DNA from: DASVDK01 sp036381125 [NCBI: Thermodesulfobacteriota bacterium]
Lineage (GTDB): Bacteria; DASVDK01
Length of the DNA stretch: 24,819 bases
Assembly: GCA_036381125.1 (NCBI GenBank)
Contig: DASVDK010000062.1
Span: forward strand, 1-24,819
Direction of reading: 5' to 3'
Shown here: piece after piece, positions 14,772 through 24,819 of the stretch
Position numbering within the stretch: position 1 is the first letter of the stretch
Layout of the letters: every line of letters starts with the position of its first letter
Notes under the pieces: model-generated
Seen by the model: the letters and a program-made list of their open reading frames with translations, nothing else
The model's database searches: none
What the model was told of the DNA's origin: nothing
Position numbers and translations under genes: made by a program

Positions 14772-14981
14772 ATGAATCGAGCAGGCCCGAAGCGCCCGGG
14801 TGCCGGCGAGCCGGTCTCCTTCGTCATCGTGCTCTGGCTCGAGCCGGGGCGGCGAGGGGCGAAGCCGGAGTGGCGCTGGCGCGTGCGGCAGGCGCAGACC
14901 GGTGAGGAGGGCTGCTTCCGGCGCCTCGACGACGTGCTCGCGTACGTCAAGAGCCGGGCGGGCGTCCCGGCACCGGCCTGA
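14772..14981 (+). CDS. Small conserved-looking protein of unknown function
   Basis: A 69-residue protein with [11 protein letters not shown], then [20 protein letters not shown] and [13 protein letters not shown]. The core resembles short bacterial hypothetical proteins that combine a strand-rich W.WRV..VQTGE..YF segment with a closing helix LDDVLAFI. The start at the ATG 14772 has no strong ribosome site, so the true start could be a little downstream. It lies 33 bp before the cytochrome that opens the nar cluster and could share its transcript. No cysteine pair, signal peptide or membrane helix is evident. I do not recognise a function. Confidence 0.55.
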   Translation: MNRAGPKRPGAGEPVSFVIVLWLEPGRRGAKPEWRWRVRQAQTGEEGCFRRLDDVLAYVKSRAGVPAPA

Positions 14982-15014
14982 CGGCGGCGAGCCGAGGGGG
15001 AAGCGAGGGATCGG

Positions 15015-15842
15015 ATGGTACGGCGACGTTCTCGCGCATGGGTGCTCGGACTCGTCCTGGCCGGTGGGTTCGTACCGGCCCTCGCGGCGTGGGCGGCGCC
15101 CTCGCCGGCGGACGGCGAGCGGCTCTTCCAGGAGCGCTGCGCCGCCTGCCACACCATCGGCAAGGGGGACCTCGTCGGCCCGGACCTCCAGGGGATCACC
15201 GCCCGCCGCGACCGGGACTGGCTCGTCCGGTGGATCGTCGCGCCCGACCGGATGCTGGCGGCGGGCGACCCGATCGCCACGGCCAGCCTCGCGAAGTACG
15301 GCGTCCCGATGCCCAACCTCGGGGTGACCGAGGCCGAGGCGGCGGCCCTCGTGGGCTATCTCGGCGCGCAGGCGGGCCCCGCCCCCGCGCCGCAGCCGGC
15401 GCGGGCGGTCGCACTCCCGCCGGGCGACCCGGCGGCCGGCAAGGACCTCTTCACCGGAGCCGCACGGCTCGCCGGCGGCGGCCCCCCGTGCATGGCCTGC
15501 CACAGCGTCGCCGGCATCGGCGCGCTCGGCGGCGGCGCGCTGGGGCCCGACCTCACGCCGGCCTACGCGAAGTTCGGGGCGAGCGGAATCGCCTCGATCC
15601 TCGCGACGATGCCCTTCCCCACCATGGCGCCGATCTTCACGACGCAGCCGCTCACCGCGCGGGAGCAGGCCGACCTCGCCGCGTTCCTGGAGCAGACGGC
15701 GGTGATGCAGCGGCCGCCGCAGGCGGTCGGCGCGCTCGCCGCGCTCGCGGGCGCCGGGGCGGTGCTCCTCCTGGCGCTGGCCAACCTGCTCTGGCGCCAC
15801 CGACTCACCGGCGTGCGGCGGTCGCTGGTCAACCGGGGGTAA
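15015..15842 (+). CDS. Diheme cytochrome c with C-terminal membrane anchor (NarC-like)
   Basis: A 275-residue protein with a signal peptide ([20 protein letters not shown], cleavage probably near AWAAPSP). It has two heme-binding domains: CAACH at residues 42-46, with a probable Met ligand in GVPMPNLG near residue 99, and CMACH at 159-163, with Met ligands possible at FPTMAPIF. A helix at about residues 238-260 and a basic tail ([10 protein letters not shown]) anchor it to the membrane. The gene is directly upstream of narG (5-bp gap), which matches the position of narC in the Thermus narCGHJIK operon, where a diheme cytochrome is part of the nitrate reductase complex and takes part in electron flow. 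Homology to that NarC is inferred from context and heme number, not from alignment. Confidence 0.85.
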   Translation: MVRRRSRAWVLGLVLAGGFVPALAAWAAPSPADGERLFQERCAACHTIGKGDLVGPDLQGITARRDRDWLVRWIVAPDRMLAAGDPIATASLAKYGVPMPNLGVTEAEAAALVGYLGAQAGPAPAPQPARAVALPPGDPAAGKDLFTGAARLAGGGPPCMACHSVAGIGALGGGALGPDLTPAYAKFGASGIASILATMPFPTMAPIFTTQPLTAREQADLAAFLEQTAVMQRPPQAVGALAALAGAGAVLLLALANLLWRHRLTGVRRSLVNRG

Positions 15843-15847
15843 CCGAC

Positions 15848-18800
15848 ATGGGCTGGATCCAGGACCTCGTCAGGCCGAAGGCGCGCCAGTGGGAGGAGTT
15901 CTACCGGAACCGCTGGCAGCACGACAACGTCGTCCGCAGCACCCACGGGGTCAACTGCACGGGCGGCTGCTCGTGGGCCGTGTTCGTGAAGGACGGCATC
16001 GTCACATGGGAGATGCAGCAGACCGACTACCCGATGCTCGAGCCGGGCCTGCCGCCCTACGAGCCGCGCGGCTGCCAGCGGGGCATCTCGGCCTCCTGGT
16101 ACGTCTACAGCCCGATCCGCGTGAAGTACCCGTACGTCCGCGGTGCGCTCATGGACCTCTGGCGCGAGGCGCGCGGGCGGCACGCGAACCCGGTGGAGGC
16201 GTGGGGCTCGATCGTCGGCGATCCCGAGAAGCGGGCCCGCTACCAGCGCGCGCGGGGCAAGGGCGGCTTTCGCCGCGCGCGCTGGGACGAGGTCCTCGAG
16301 CTCGTCGCCGCCGCCTGCCTGCACACGGCGAAGCGCTGGGGGCCCGACCGCGTGTTCGGCTTCTCCCCCATCCCCGCGATGTCGTACCTCTCGTACGCCG
16401 GCGGCTCGCGCTTCCTGCAGCTCTTCGGCGGCGTGAACATGAGCTTCTACGACTGGTACGCCGACCTCCCGAACGCCTTCCCCGAGATCTGGGGCGACCA
16501 GACCGACGTCTGCGAGAGCGCCGACTGGTTCAACGCCAGGTACATCGTGTCGATGGGCTCGAACCTCAACATGACGCGCACGCCGGACGTGCACTTCATC
16601 TCCGAGGCGCGCCACGAGGGGGCCAAGTTCGTCGTCATCGCCCCCGACTTCAGCCAGGTGGCCAAGTACGCCGACTGGTGGATCCCCGTGCGCGCCGGCC
16701 AGGACACGGCGCTCTGGATGGCGGTGAACCACGTCATCCTCACCGAGTTCCACGCCGCCCGTGAGGTCCCCTACTTCACCGACTACCTGCGGCGCTACAC
16801 GGACGCCCCGTTCCTCGTCGAGCTGGTCAGGGGCGACGGCGGCTACGTGCCGGGGCAGTTCCTGCGCGCCGGGCGGCTCGCCCGGTACCGGAACACGGAA
16901 CTCGGCGACTGGAAGCTCCTCGTCCACGACGCGGCGAGCGGCGAGCCCCGGATGCCGAAGGGGGCGGTCGGGTTCCGGTGGGGCCGCGAGACGGGTAAGT
17001 GGAACCTCGAGATGAAGGACGGCCTCGACAACGCGCCGATCGAGCCGGTCCTGACGTTCCTCGGCCGCGAGGAGGGCGTCCTCGAGGTCGGCTTCCACGA
17101 CTTCGCCGGCGGTCGGATGGTGTCGCGCGGCGTGCCGGTGCGGTACGTCGAGACCGCCGAGGGGCGCGTCCCGGTCACCACGGTCTTCGACCTCCTCATG
17201 GCGCAGTTCGGCGTCGGCCGCGGCCTCGCCGGCGCCTACCCGACCGGCTACGACGACGACGCCCCCTACACGCCCGCGTGGCAGGAGCGGTTCACCGGGA
17301 TCGGCCGCGAGACCGTCATCCGGCTCGCGCGCGAGTTCGCCGGCAACGCCGAGGCGACCCGCGGCCGCTCCATGATCATCGTCGGCGCGAGCATCAACCA
17401 CTGGTACAACAACAACCTCGCCTATCGCGCCCCCATCACGGCCCTGATCCTCACCGGCTGCTGCGGCCGCAACGGCGGCGGGATGAACCACTACGTCGGC
17501 CAGGAGAAGCTGACCCTCGTGGCGCCCTGGACGACGCTCGCCTTCGCCCTCGACTGGGTGAGGCCGCCGCGCCGGCAGCAGTCGCCCCTCTGGCACTACC
17601 TCCACAGCGACCAGTGGCGCTACGAGGGGGACTTCACCGAGTACGCCGCGGTCCCGCCCGGCGCGCGCTGGGCGAAGGGCCACGCGGCCGACCTGGCCGC
17701 CAGGGCGGTGCGCCTCGGGTGGATGCCCTTCTACCCGCAGTTCGACCGCAACCCGCTCGACCTCGCGCGGGAGGCGGAGGCGGCCGGCGCCGCGACCGGG
17801 GAGGCCGCGGCGCGCTGGACGGTCGAGCAGATCCGGAGCCGCCGGCTCCGCTTCGCCGTGGACGACCCGGACGCCGAGGCGAACTGGCCGCGCGTCTGGC
17901 TCATCTGGCGCGGCAACGCGATCATGTCGAGCGCGAAGGGGCACGAGTTCTTCCTGCGCCACTACCTCGGGACGCACGACAACAGCGTCGCCGAGGAGCA
18001 CGCCAGGGGCCGCACCCGGACGGTCACGTTCCGGGAGCCGGCGCCCCGGGGCAAGATGGACCTCGTGGTCGACGTGAACTTCCGCATGGACACGTCGGCG
18101 CTCTACTCCGACGTCGTCCTGCCGACCGCGATGTGGTACGAGAAGAACGACCTCAACACGACCGACCTGCACTCCTTCATCCATCCGCTCGGCGCCGCCG
18201 TGCCGCCGGTCTGGGAGGCGAAGAGCGACTGGGAGATCTTCAAGGCGCTCGCCCGCACGGTGAGCGACCTCGCGCCGCTCGTCTTCCCGAAGCCGGTCCG
18301 CGACCTGGTCGCCACGCCGCTCATGCACGACACGCCCGACGAGGTCGCCCAGCCCGCGGTGCTCGACTGGGCGGCCGGCGAGTGCGAGCCGGTCCCGGGC
18401 GCGACGATGCCGCACATCCGGGTCGTCGAGCGGGACTACGTCAACCTCTACAACCGCTTCGTCTCGTTCGGCCCGAACGCGCGCGAGGACGGCCTCGACG
18501 GCAACGGCGTCCACGTCCCGATCGAGCGGTTCTACGACGAGCTGCTCGAGAACCCGGTCGGCGGCACTCCCGATCCGCGGCACCTGCGCTGCGTCGCCTG
18601 GGGCGGCCGCAAGTACCCGTCCCTGGAGGACGCCCTCGACGCCGCGAACCTGCTGCTCCACCTGTCGCCGGAGACCAACGGCGAGGTCGCGTACGAGGCC
18701 TTCCGGCACGAGGAGGCGCGCGTCGGCCTGCCGCTCGCCGACCTGGCGGAGAAGGTGCGCGGCGTGCGCATGAGCTTCGGCGACCTCACCCGGCAGCCGA

Positions 18801-19492
18801 GGCGCACGCTGATCAGCCCCTGCTGGACCGGCATGGTCAACGACGGCCGCGCCTACGCCGCCTGGTGCATCAACGTCGAGCGGCTCGTCCCCTGGCGGAC
18901 GCTCTCGGGGCGGCAGCACCTCTACGTCGATCACCCCCACTACCTCGACTTCGGCGAGCACCTGCCGACCTTCAAGGCGAAGCTCGACCCGCGGCGGACG
19001 GGCGACATCGTCCTGAGCCCCAACGGCGACGGCTGCCTCGTGCTGAACTACATCACGCCGCACGGCAAGTGGCACATCCACTCGACCTACTACGACAACC
19101 ACCGGATGCTCACGCTCTCGCGGGGAATCGAGCCCTGCTGGATCAACGACCGCGACGCCGAGCGGATCGGCATCAGGGACAACGACTGGGTCGAGGTCTA
19201 CAACGACAACGGCGTCATGGTGACCCGGGCGGCGGTGAGCGCCAGGGTCCAGCCCGGCACCTGCATGGTCTACCACTCGCCCGAGCGGACCATCTCCATC
19301 CCGAAGTCGCAGGTCCGCGGGGGGCGGCGGGGCGGCGGGCACAACAGCCTCACGCGCACCCGGATCAACCCGGTCCAGCTCGCCGGCGGTTATGCCCAGT
19401 TCACCTACGGCTTCAACTACTGGGGGCCGATCGGCATCTTCACCCGGGACACGTACGTGGTGGTCCGACGGCTCGAGCGGCTCGAATGGTGA
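15848..19492 (+). CDS. narG: Respiratory nitrate reductase alpha subunit (Mo-bisMGD catalytic subunit)
   Basis: A 1214-residue protein, close to the ~1245 residues of E. coli NarG. The start is the ATG at 15848, preceded by a GGGGGT stretch. The FS0 cluster ligands are H33, C37, C41 and C76 in [11 protein letters not shown] and RGCQRG, with the same spacing as the H49/C53/C57/C92 set of E. coli. The Mo ligand Asp is D202 in [11 protein letters not shown]. Other family landmarks include [52 protein letters not shown], and the C-terminal [11 protein letters not shown] and GFNYWGPIG. The start [11 protein letters not shown] has no Tat signal, so the active site faces the cytoplasm in the standard NarGHI way, reducing nitrate to nitrite. 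NarG-like nitrite oxidoreductases look similar, but narJ, narI and narK alongside favour nitrate reduction. The stop overlaps the next gene's ATG. Confidence 0.97.
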   Translation: MGWIQDLVRPKARQWEEFYRNRWQHDNVVRSTHGVNCTGGCSWAVFVKDGIVTWEMQQTDYPMLEPGLPPYEPRGCQRGISASWYVYSPIRVKYPYVRGALMDLWREARGRHANPVEAWGSIVGDPEKRARYQRARGKGGFRRARWDEVLELVAAACLHTAKRWGPDRVFGFSPIPAMSYLSYAGGSRFLQLFGGVNMSFYDWYADLPNAFPEIWGDQTDVCESADWFNARYIVSMGSNLNMTRTPDVHFISEARHEGAKFVVIAPDFSQVAKYADWWIPVRAGQDTALWMAVNHVILTEFHAAREVPYFTDYLRRYTDAPFLVELVRGDGGYVPGQFLRAGRLARYRNTELGDWKLLVHDAASGEPRMPKGAVGFRWGRETGKWNLEMKDGLDNAPIEPVLTFLGREEGVLEVGFHDFAGGRMVSRGVPVRYVETAEGRVPVTTVFDLLMAQFGVGRGLAGAYPTGYDDDAPYTPAWQERFTGIGRETVIRLAREFAGNAEATRGRSMIIVGASINHWYNNNLAYRAPITALILTGCCGRNGGGMNHYVGQEKLTLVAPWTTLAFALDWVRPPRRQQSPLWHYLHSDQWRYEGDFTEYAAVPPGARWAKGHAADLAARAVRLGWMPFYPQFDRNPLDLAREAEAAGAATGEAAARWTVEQIRSRRLRFAVDDPDAEANWPRVWLIWRGNAIMSSAKGHEFFLRHYLGTHDNSVAEEHARGRTRTVTFREPAPRGKMDLVVDVNFRMDTSALYSDVVLPTAMWYEKNDLNTTDLHSFIHPLGAAVPPVWEAKSDWEIFKALARTVSDLAPLVFPKPVRDLVATPLMHDTPDEVAQPAVLDWAAGECEPVPGATMPHIRVVERDYVNLYNRFVSFGPNAREDGLDGNGVHVPIERFYDELLENPVGGTPDPRHLRCVAWGGRKYPSLEDALDAANLLLHLSPETNGEVAYEAFRHEEARVGLPLADLAEKVRGVRMSFGDLTRQPRRTLISPCWTGMVNDGRAYAAWCINVERLVPWRTLSGRQHLYVDHPHYLDFGEHLPTFKAKLDPRRTGDIVLSPNGDGCLVLNYITPHGKWHIHSTYYDNHRMLTLSRGIEPCWINDRDAERIGIRDNDWVEVYNDNGVMVTRAAVSARVQPGTCMVYHSPERTISIPKSQVRGGRRGGGHNSLTRTRINPVQLAGGYAQFTYGFNYWGPIGIFTRDTYVVVRRLERLEW

Positions 19493-20037
19493 CGGGCGGA
19501 GAGAAGGCGGACGGGCCGCTCACCCGGCGGCGGCTCTCGGAGCACTTTTTGCGCGTCTTCCACGAGGATCACCGCGCCCTGCGCGACGAACTGCTCGACC
19601 TCGTGGAGGCGCTCCGCGCGCGCGACGGGGCGGCGGTCCGGTCGCGGCTCGACCGGATCGCGGCCGACACCGGGCCCCACTTCCGTTACGAGGAGGAGGC
19701 GCTCTACCCGGCGCTCGTCGAGATCCTCGGGCCCGAGCCGATGGAGGACCTCTTCGGCGACCACGACCGGTTCATCGGCGTCGCGGGGAGCCTGGCCGCG
19801 CTCGCGGCCCGAAGCGTCCTCTCCGACGAGGACGCCGCCTACGGCATCCGCCTCGCCCGGAGCGTCCTCCCCCACGTGAGCCGCTGCGGCGGGCTCGCGA
19901 TCCTGGTGGAGGCCCTCTCGAACGAGACGGTGCGGGCCGTCCTGGGCGCCCGGGCGTACGCGCGCGCCGATGGGCTGGACCTGTTCGACTGGGCCATGCG
20001 GGTGCGGCGCCGGCCCCGCGTCGCGACGGCGGTGTAG
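19486..20037 (+). CDS. Hemerythrin-like protein inserted between narG and narH
   Basis: A 183-residue helical protein whose ATG at 19486 (or GTG at 19489) overlaps the narG stop in ATGGTGA. Diiron-type ligands are visible: H26 and H29 in [13 protein letters not shown]65 with E69/E70 in [14 protein letters not shown]93 in FGDHDRF and H130 in [10 protein letters not shown]. The fourth helix lacks the usual HxxxE glutamate, so the second iron site may be incomplete. Such proteins bind O2 or NO or sense redox state. The position inside a nar operon, coupled to narG, suggests a role in maturation, protection or regulation of the nitrate reductase, for example as an O2 or NO sensor. It is not closely similar to the hemerythrin at 8622-9071. 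Confidence 0.83.
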   Translation: MVTGGEKADGPLTRRRLSEHFLRVFHEDHRALRDELLDLVEALRARDGAAVRSRLDRIAADTGPHFRYEEEALYPALVEILGPEPMEDLFGDHDRFIGVAGSLAALAARSVLSDEDAAYGIRLARSVLPHVSRCGGLAILVEALSNETVRAVLGARAYARADGLDLFDWAMRVRRRPRVATAV

Positions 20038-20078
20038 GGCGCGCCCGGGACCCGGTCACGGGCGGCAAGGAGGACGAC

Positions 20079-21580
<1,502 letters not shown>

Positions 21581-21587
<7 letters not shown>

Positions 21588-22138
21588 GGCGACGGCTCCT
21601 CGCGCTCTTCGCGGACATCCTCGACTACCCGGGCCCCGGGCTGGCGCGGGCGGTCGGCGCGTGCGAGGCGCTGGCGGCGTCGGCGAGCGCCGAGGCGGCG
21701 TCGCTCCTCGGCGCGTTCCGAACCTTCGTCGAGCAGACCCCCCTCGCCCGCCTCGAGGAGGTCTACACCGCCACGTTCGACCTCGACGCCGCCTGCCATC
21801 CCTACGTCGGCTACCACCTCTTCGGCGAGACCTACAAGCGGAGCGTCTTCCTCGTGGGGTTGCGCGAGCGCTACCGCGCGATCGGCTACCTGGACGGCGC
21901 GGAGCTGCCCGACCACGTCGCGGTCCTCCTCCGCTTCCTCGCGCTGACGGAGGACGCGGCGCAGGCCGAGGAGGTCGTGCAGGAGGCGCTCCTCCCGGCG
22001 CTCGAGCGGATGACCGCCGGGGCCGACGCGGGCCCGGAGGAGGCCGGGCACGAGCCGAAGCCGGCGCACTACCGGCCGGTCCTCCGCGCCCTGTACCTCG
22101 TCCTCGGAGGGGAGGCCGCGCGGGCCGCGGCCGTGTGA
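21581..22138 (+). CDS. narJ: Nitrate reductase molybdenum cofactor assembly chaperone
   Basis: A 185-residue, all-helical TorD/NarJ-type protein. The start is the ATG at 21581, overlapping the narH stop. Family landmarks are the opening LLALFADILDYPGPGLARAV, the central LEEVYTATFDLDAACHPYVGYHLFGE region with the typical Y....D......P..G..L pattern, and LPDHVAVLLRFLAL. NarJ holds apo-NarG, allows Mo-bisMGD insertion and delays membrane attachment until assembly is complete. It is not part of the final enzyme. Gene order narG-(hemerythrin)-narH-narJ-narI supports the call. Confidence 0.93.
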
Positions 22139-22180
22139 TCCGCGGAGCCCCACGGGCCCCGAGCCAAGGAGGCCGCACCC

Positions 22181-22861
22181 ATGGTCGACCTGCTCCTGTT
22201 CGCCGTGTTCCCCTACGTCGCCGCCGCGCTCGCCGTCGTCGGCGGGGTCTACCGGTACGCGAACGACCGCTTCTCGTTCTCGAGCCAGTCGTCGCAGTTC
22301 CTCGAGAACCGGGCCCTCTTCTGGGGCTCGGTGGCCTGGCACTACGGGGTGCTCGTCATCCTCCTCGCGCACCTCCTCGCGCTGCTCTTCCCGGGGGCAT
22401 GGGCGACCCTGATCGCGTCCCCCCTGCGCCTCTACGCGCTCGAGGTGACCGGCCTCGCCCTGGCGGTCGTGACGATCGCGGGGCTCGCGGCGTTGATCGT
22501 CCGGCGGCTCTCGAGCCCGCGCGCGGCGGCCGTGACGAGCCCGATGGACTGGGTCCTGCTCGCGGCCCTTCTCGCGCAGGTCGTGCTCGGCTTCTGGGTG
22601 GCCCTCTTCTACCGCTGGGGGTCCGACTGGTACCTGCACACGGCCGTCCCCTGGCTCGTGTCGCTCGTCACGTTCTCGCCCCGCATCCAGCACGTGGCGG
22701 CGCTGCCGTGGGTGGTGAAGCTGCACATGACCGGCGCGTTCGTCCTCCTCGCCCTCTTCCCGTTCACTCGCCTCGTCCACGTCGTCACGGTGCCGATCGC
22801 CTACCTCTGGCGACCCTACCAGGTGGCGATCTGGAACCGGCGCACCGCCGCCGGGCGATAG
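22181..22861 (+). CDS. narI: Nitrate reductase gamma subunit, cytochrome b
   Basis: A 226-residue membrane protein from the ATG at 22181, with AAGGAGG a little upstream. Five membrane helices are expected. The four heme b ligands are H54 and H64 (VAWHYGVLVILLAHLLAL) and H182 and H200 (KLHMTGAF and RLVHVVTVP). The spacings of 10 and 18 residues equal those of E. coli NarI (H56/H66 and H187/H205). It oxidises quinol at the outer face, passes electrons to NarH and so builds proton motive force. The C-terminal LWRPYQVAIWNRR is also typical. Confidence 0.96.
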   Translation: MVDLLLFAVFPYVAAALAVVGGVYRYANDRFSFSSQSSQFLENRALFWGSVAWHYGVLVILLAHLLALLFPGAWATLIASPLRLYALEVTGLALAVVTIAGLAALIVRRLSSPRAAAVTSPMDWVLLAALLAQVVLGFWVALFYRWGSDWYLHTAVPWLVSLVTFSPRIQHVAALPWVVKLHMTGAFVLLALFPFTRLVHVVTVPIAYLWRPYQVAIWNRRTAAGR

Positions 22862-22865
22862 CGCC

Positions 22866-24062
22866 GTGGCCTCCCGACCGGCGAACCGCCAGCTCGCGCT
22901 GGCGACCGTCGCGTTCGGGGTCGCCTTCGCGGTGTGGGGCCTCCTCCCCGGGCTGATGCCGGTGCTCGGGGAGGCGTACCGCCGCGAGGAGGGGCATCGC
23001 CTCGGCGCCGCCGCGGCGGCGCTCGTGGTCGCGATCCCGGTCGTCCTCGGCTCGCTCGGCCGCATCCCGGCCGGCATGCTGGCGGACCGGTTCGGCGGCC
23101 GCCTCGTCTTCAGCGCCCTCCTGGTCCTGGTCGCCGTTCCCTGCTTCGCCCTCGCGCTCGACCACGACGACTACGACCGGCTCCTCGTTTTCGGGCTCTG
23201 GATCGGCCTCGCGGGGGCGGCGTTCGCGGTGGGCGTCGGCTTCGTCTCGGCCTGGTTCCCGCCCGACCGGCAGGGCGCGGCGCTCGGCGTCTACGGCACC
23301 GGCAACGTCGGCCAGTCGGCGGCGGTGTTCCTCGCGCCGCTCCTCGCGACGACGATCGGCCTCGCTGCGACGTTCGCGCTCTTCGGCGCCGCCGCGCTGG
23401 CGTACGGGATCGCCTTCGCCCTCCTCGCCCGCGACGCGGCACCCGCCCGGCGCCGCGAGCCGATGGTGGCCGGCCTCCGCGCGCTCCTGGCCGACCCGGC
23501 GGCCTGGCGGCTCTCGCTCTTCTACTTCCTGACGTTCGGCGGGTTCGTGGCGCTCGGCGTCTACCTGCCGACCCTCCTGCGGGAGACGTTCGGCCTCGCC
23601 CCGGTCGACGCCGGCGCGCGGACCGCCGGGTTCGTCCTCCTCGCCACGGCGGTCCGGCCGGTCGGGGGGTGTCTCGGCGACCGGGTCGGCGGGGAGCGCG
23701 TGCTCGCGGGCGTCTTCGCGGGGGTCGCCCTCCTCGCGTGGCTCCTCGTGCTCGACTCGATCTATCCGTTCACCGTCGGCGCGCTCGGCTCCGCCGCGCT
23801 CCTCGGCCTCGGCAACGGCGCCGTCTTCAAGCTCGTCGCGCAGCGCTTCCCGCAGCGGACCGGCACCGCCACGGGGCTCGTCGGCGCGGCCGGCGGCCTC
23901 GGCGGCTTCTTCCCGCCCCTCGCGCTCGGGCTCTTCAAGGACACGGTCGGCAGCTACGCGCCCGGGTTCGCCCTCCTCAGCGTCTTCGCCCTCGTCTGCG
24001 AGCTCGTGCTCGTGCGCACGGTCGCGCCCGACGTCTGGAAGCCGACGCGGGTCGCGTCCTGA
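22866..24062 (+). CDS. narK: Nitrate/nitrite transporter, major facilitator superfamily
   Basis: A 398-residue, 12-helix transporter. The start is the GTG at 22866, four bases after the narI stop; its ribosome site is weak and coupling is likely. NarK landmarks are the loop motif GRIPAGMLADRFGGR, FVSAWFPPDRQGAALGVYG, the nitrate signature GTGNVGQSAAVFLAPL in helix 5, and GAAGGLGGFFPPLALG in the second half, along with YFLTFGGFVALGVYLP. It imports nitrate by proton symport or exchanges nitrate for nitrite; which of the two cannot be told from sequence alone. It ends the nar operon and is convergent with a BTAD regulator. Confidence 0.94.
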   Translation: MASRPANRQLALATVAFGVAFAVWGLLPGLMPVLGEAYRREEGHRLGAAAAALVVAIPVVLGSLGRIPAGMLADRFGGRLVFSALLVLVAVPCFALALDHDDYDRLLVFGLWIGLAGAAFAVGVGFVSAWFPPDRQGAALGVYGTGNVGQSAAVFLAPLLATTIGLAATFALFGAAALAYGIAFALLARDAAPARRREPMVAGLRALLADPAAWRLSLFYFLTFGGFVALGVYLPTLLRETFGLAPVDAGARTAGFVLLATAVRPVGGCLGDRVGGERVLAGVFAGVALLAWLLVLDSIYPFTVGALGSAALLGLGNGAVFKLVAQRFPQRTGTATGLVGAAGGLGGFFPPLALGLFKDTVGSYAPGFALLSVFALVCELVLVRTVAPDVWKPTRVAS

Positions 24063-24085
24063 TCCCCACCCTCCTCGACGCGATC

Positions 24086-24120
24086 GACGGGGGTCAGGTC
24101 TCGACCCGCCGACCCCCGTC
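24086..24120. terminator. 10-bp perfect hairpin between convergent narK and regulator
   Basis: GACGGGGGTC at 24086-24095 pairs perfectly with GACCCCCGTC at 24111-24120 over a 15-base loop. It lies 24 bp after the narK stop and overlaps the last codons and TGA (24094-24096) of the minus-strand regulator. There is no T-run. Like the element at 2395-2428, it contains a GGGGTCAGG core (24090-24098 region) that provides the stop codon of the minus-strand gene. Confidence 0.5.
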
Positions 24121-24819
24121 ACGCGGCGCGGGGCCGGCGCGGACCCGCTCGGCGAGCCGCTCGGTCTCGGGCAGCGGCGCGACGCCGAGCTCCTGCCGCA
24201 GGATCTCGCGGCAGGTCCGGTACTGGCGCAGCGCCTCGTCGCGCCGGCCGGCGCGCCAGAGCGCCTCCACGAGCCGCCGGTGGATCTCCTCCCGGATCGG
24301 GTCCACGCGGAGGGCGCGGCGGCAGCAGGCAATCGCCCGATCGAGGTCTCCCTCGCGCGCGTGGAGGCCTGCGAGCGCGGTCAGCACGTCGAGCAGGAGC
24401 TCGCGCAGGTGCTCCCGCTCGAGGCTGCACCAGTCCGCGTCCGGCTCCCCCTCGAGGAGGTCTCCCCGGTAGAGGTCGGCCGCCGTCTCGTACGCGCCGA
24501 TCGCCTCCGCGATCGCCCCCGACCGCTCGGCGCGCCGGCCTGCCGCCACGGCCGCGCCGAACGCCCGCACGTCGACCCAGCAGGCGTCCCCGACGTCGAG
24601 GCGATACGCGTCGGGGGTGCGGCGGACGACCGACGCGTCGAGGACGCGGCGCAGGGCGTGGACGACGACGTGCAGCCGGCCGGCCGCGAGCGCGGGGGCC
24701 GCCCCCGGCCAGAGGATCGCCTGAAGCGTGTCGCAGGGGACCGGTCGGCCGGCGTTGACGAGGAGGACCTTGAGCAGCGTGAGCGCCTTTCGGCGGCCGA
24801 CCATCTCCGGCGTCACGAG
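24094..24819 (-). CDS. BTAD-domain transcriptional regulator (AfsR/SARP-like), 5' end outside window
   Basis: The frame is open to the window end, so about 241 C-terminal residues are seen. The first part is an OmpR-type winged helix (GRRKALTLLKVLLVNAGRPV, ILWPG, VVVHALRRVLD, YRLDVGDACWVDV). It is followed by a bacterial transcriptional activator (BTAD) TPR-like domain: YETAADLYRGDLLEGEPDADW, ERDHL-like EREHLRELLLDVL, GDLDRAIACCRRALRVDPIRE and AGRRDEALRQYRTCREIL.QELG. Such proteins activate nearby genes. With no receiver or NB-ARC domain visible, it may be a stand-alone regulator, but the missing N-terminus leaves that open. It faces narK tail-to-tail and could regulate nar or unrelated genes beyond the window. 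Its TGA lies in the GGGGTCAGG element. Confidence 0.87.
   Translation of the reverse strand, partial: LVTPEMVGRRKALTLLKVLLVNAGRPVPCDTLQAILWPGAAPALAAGRLHVVVHALRRVLDASVVRRTPDAYRLDVGDACWVDVRAFGAAVAAGRRAERSGAIAEAIGAYETAADLYRGDLLEGEPDADWCSLEREHLRELLLDVLTALAGLHAREGDLDRAIACCRRALRVDPIREEIHRRLVEALWRAGRRDEALRQYRTCREILRQELGVAPLPETERLAERVRAGPAPRDGGRRVET

Noticed and set aside
14639-15014. FNR or NarL boxes upstream of the nar cluster
   Set aside because: I looked for TTGAT-N4-ATCAA and for NarL-type heptamers in the short gaps before 14772 and 15015 and found none convincing.
15563-19342. A 1259-codon open frame on the minus strand opposite narG
   Set aside because: It is antisense to a full-length narG with all its ligands. 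The translation is a low-complexity Arg/Val/Asp/Glu/His mix typical of the mirror frame of GC-rich coding DNA and has no family motif.
16999-19485. Upstream extension of the nar hemerythrin frame through narG
   Set aside because: The frame is open only because of high GC; the sequence before 19486 has no hemerythrin-like or other protein features and lies fully within narG.
15848-19492. NarG as a nitrite oxidoreductase (NxrA)
   Set aside because: NarG-like NxrA cannot be ruled out by motifs alone, but narJ, a diheme-b narI with all four His, and narK in one operon fit nitrate reduction better.

Overview
The window is very GC-rich (about 70% or more by eye), gene-dense and mostly ordered into tightly coupled operons with many ATGA-type overlaps and GTG starts. 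There are no tRNA, rRNA, CRISPR or phage genes. The gene content points to a diderm-like, facultatively anaerobic, respiring bacterium: a periplasmic pentaheme cytochrome, a class II cytochrome c, a diheme cytochrome, a full membrane nitrate reductase operon, an HlyD-type exporter and a truncated BTAD (AfsR/SARP-like) regulator. This mix is seen in deep-branching soil or subsurface lineages (Rokubacteria-, Methylomirabilota- or Actinobacteria-like). The taxonomic suggestion is inference only.

Layout. 1-411: 3' end of a sensor histidine kinase, followed by an 11-bp-period direct repeat that could be an OmpR-type operator. 503-2314: a three-gene overlapping operon (four-helix membrane protein, YceI, pentaheme cytochrome c). 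2345-2428: a 25-bp tandem repeat plus hairpin between convergent genes. 2410-3405 (-): DedA/VTT membrane protein with an extra helical module. 3684-6156 (-): two overlapping radical SAM/SPASM genes, an AhbC/NirJ1-type siroheme-modifying enzyme and a TIGR04053-type enzyme. 6427-6927: a second copy of the four-helix membrane protein, divergent from the radical SAM pair. 6947-7135 (-): a remnant of a Crp/Fnr winged helix. 7417-14638: an eight-gene operon with a YbhG-like membrane fusion protein, a hemerythrin, two ABC ATPases, an ABC-2 permease, a CDF metal transporter, a second ABC-2 permease and a class II cytochrome c. 14772-24062: a small conserved-looking protein, then a NarC-like diheme cytochrome, narG, a second hemerythrin, narH, narJ, narI and narK. 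24094-end (-): the truncated BTAD regulator, convergent with narK.

How it may work together. The nar operon encodes quinol-dependent nitrate reduction with NarK for nitrate/nitrite transport and a dedicated cytochrome c, an arrangement like Thermus narCGHJIK. The flanking genes (two hemerythrins, a class II cytochrome c, a siroheme/heme-maturation radical SAM enzyme, many c-type hemes) suit nitrite/NO handling and heme supply. The exporter/metal-transporter/hemerythrin/cytochrome operon upstream is an uncommon combination and is the best candidate here for a poorly described system.
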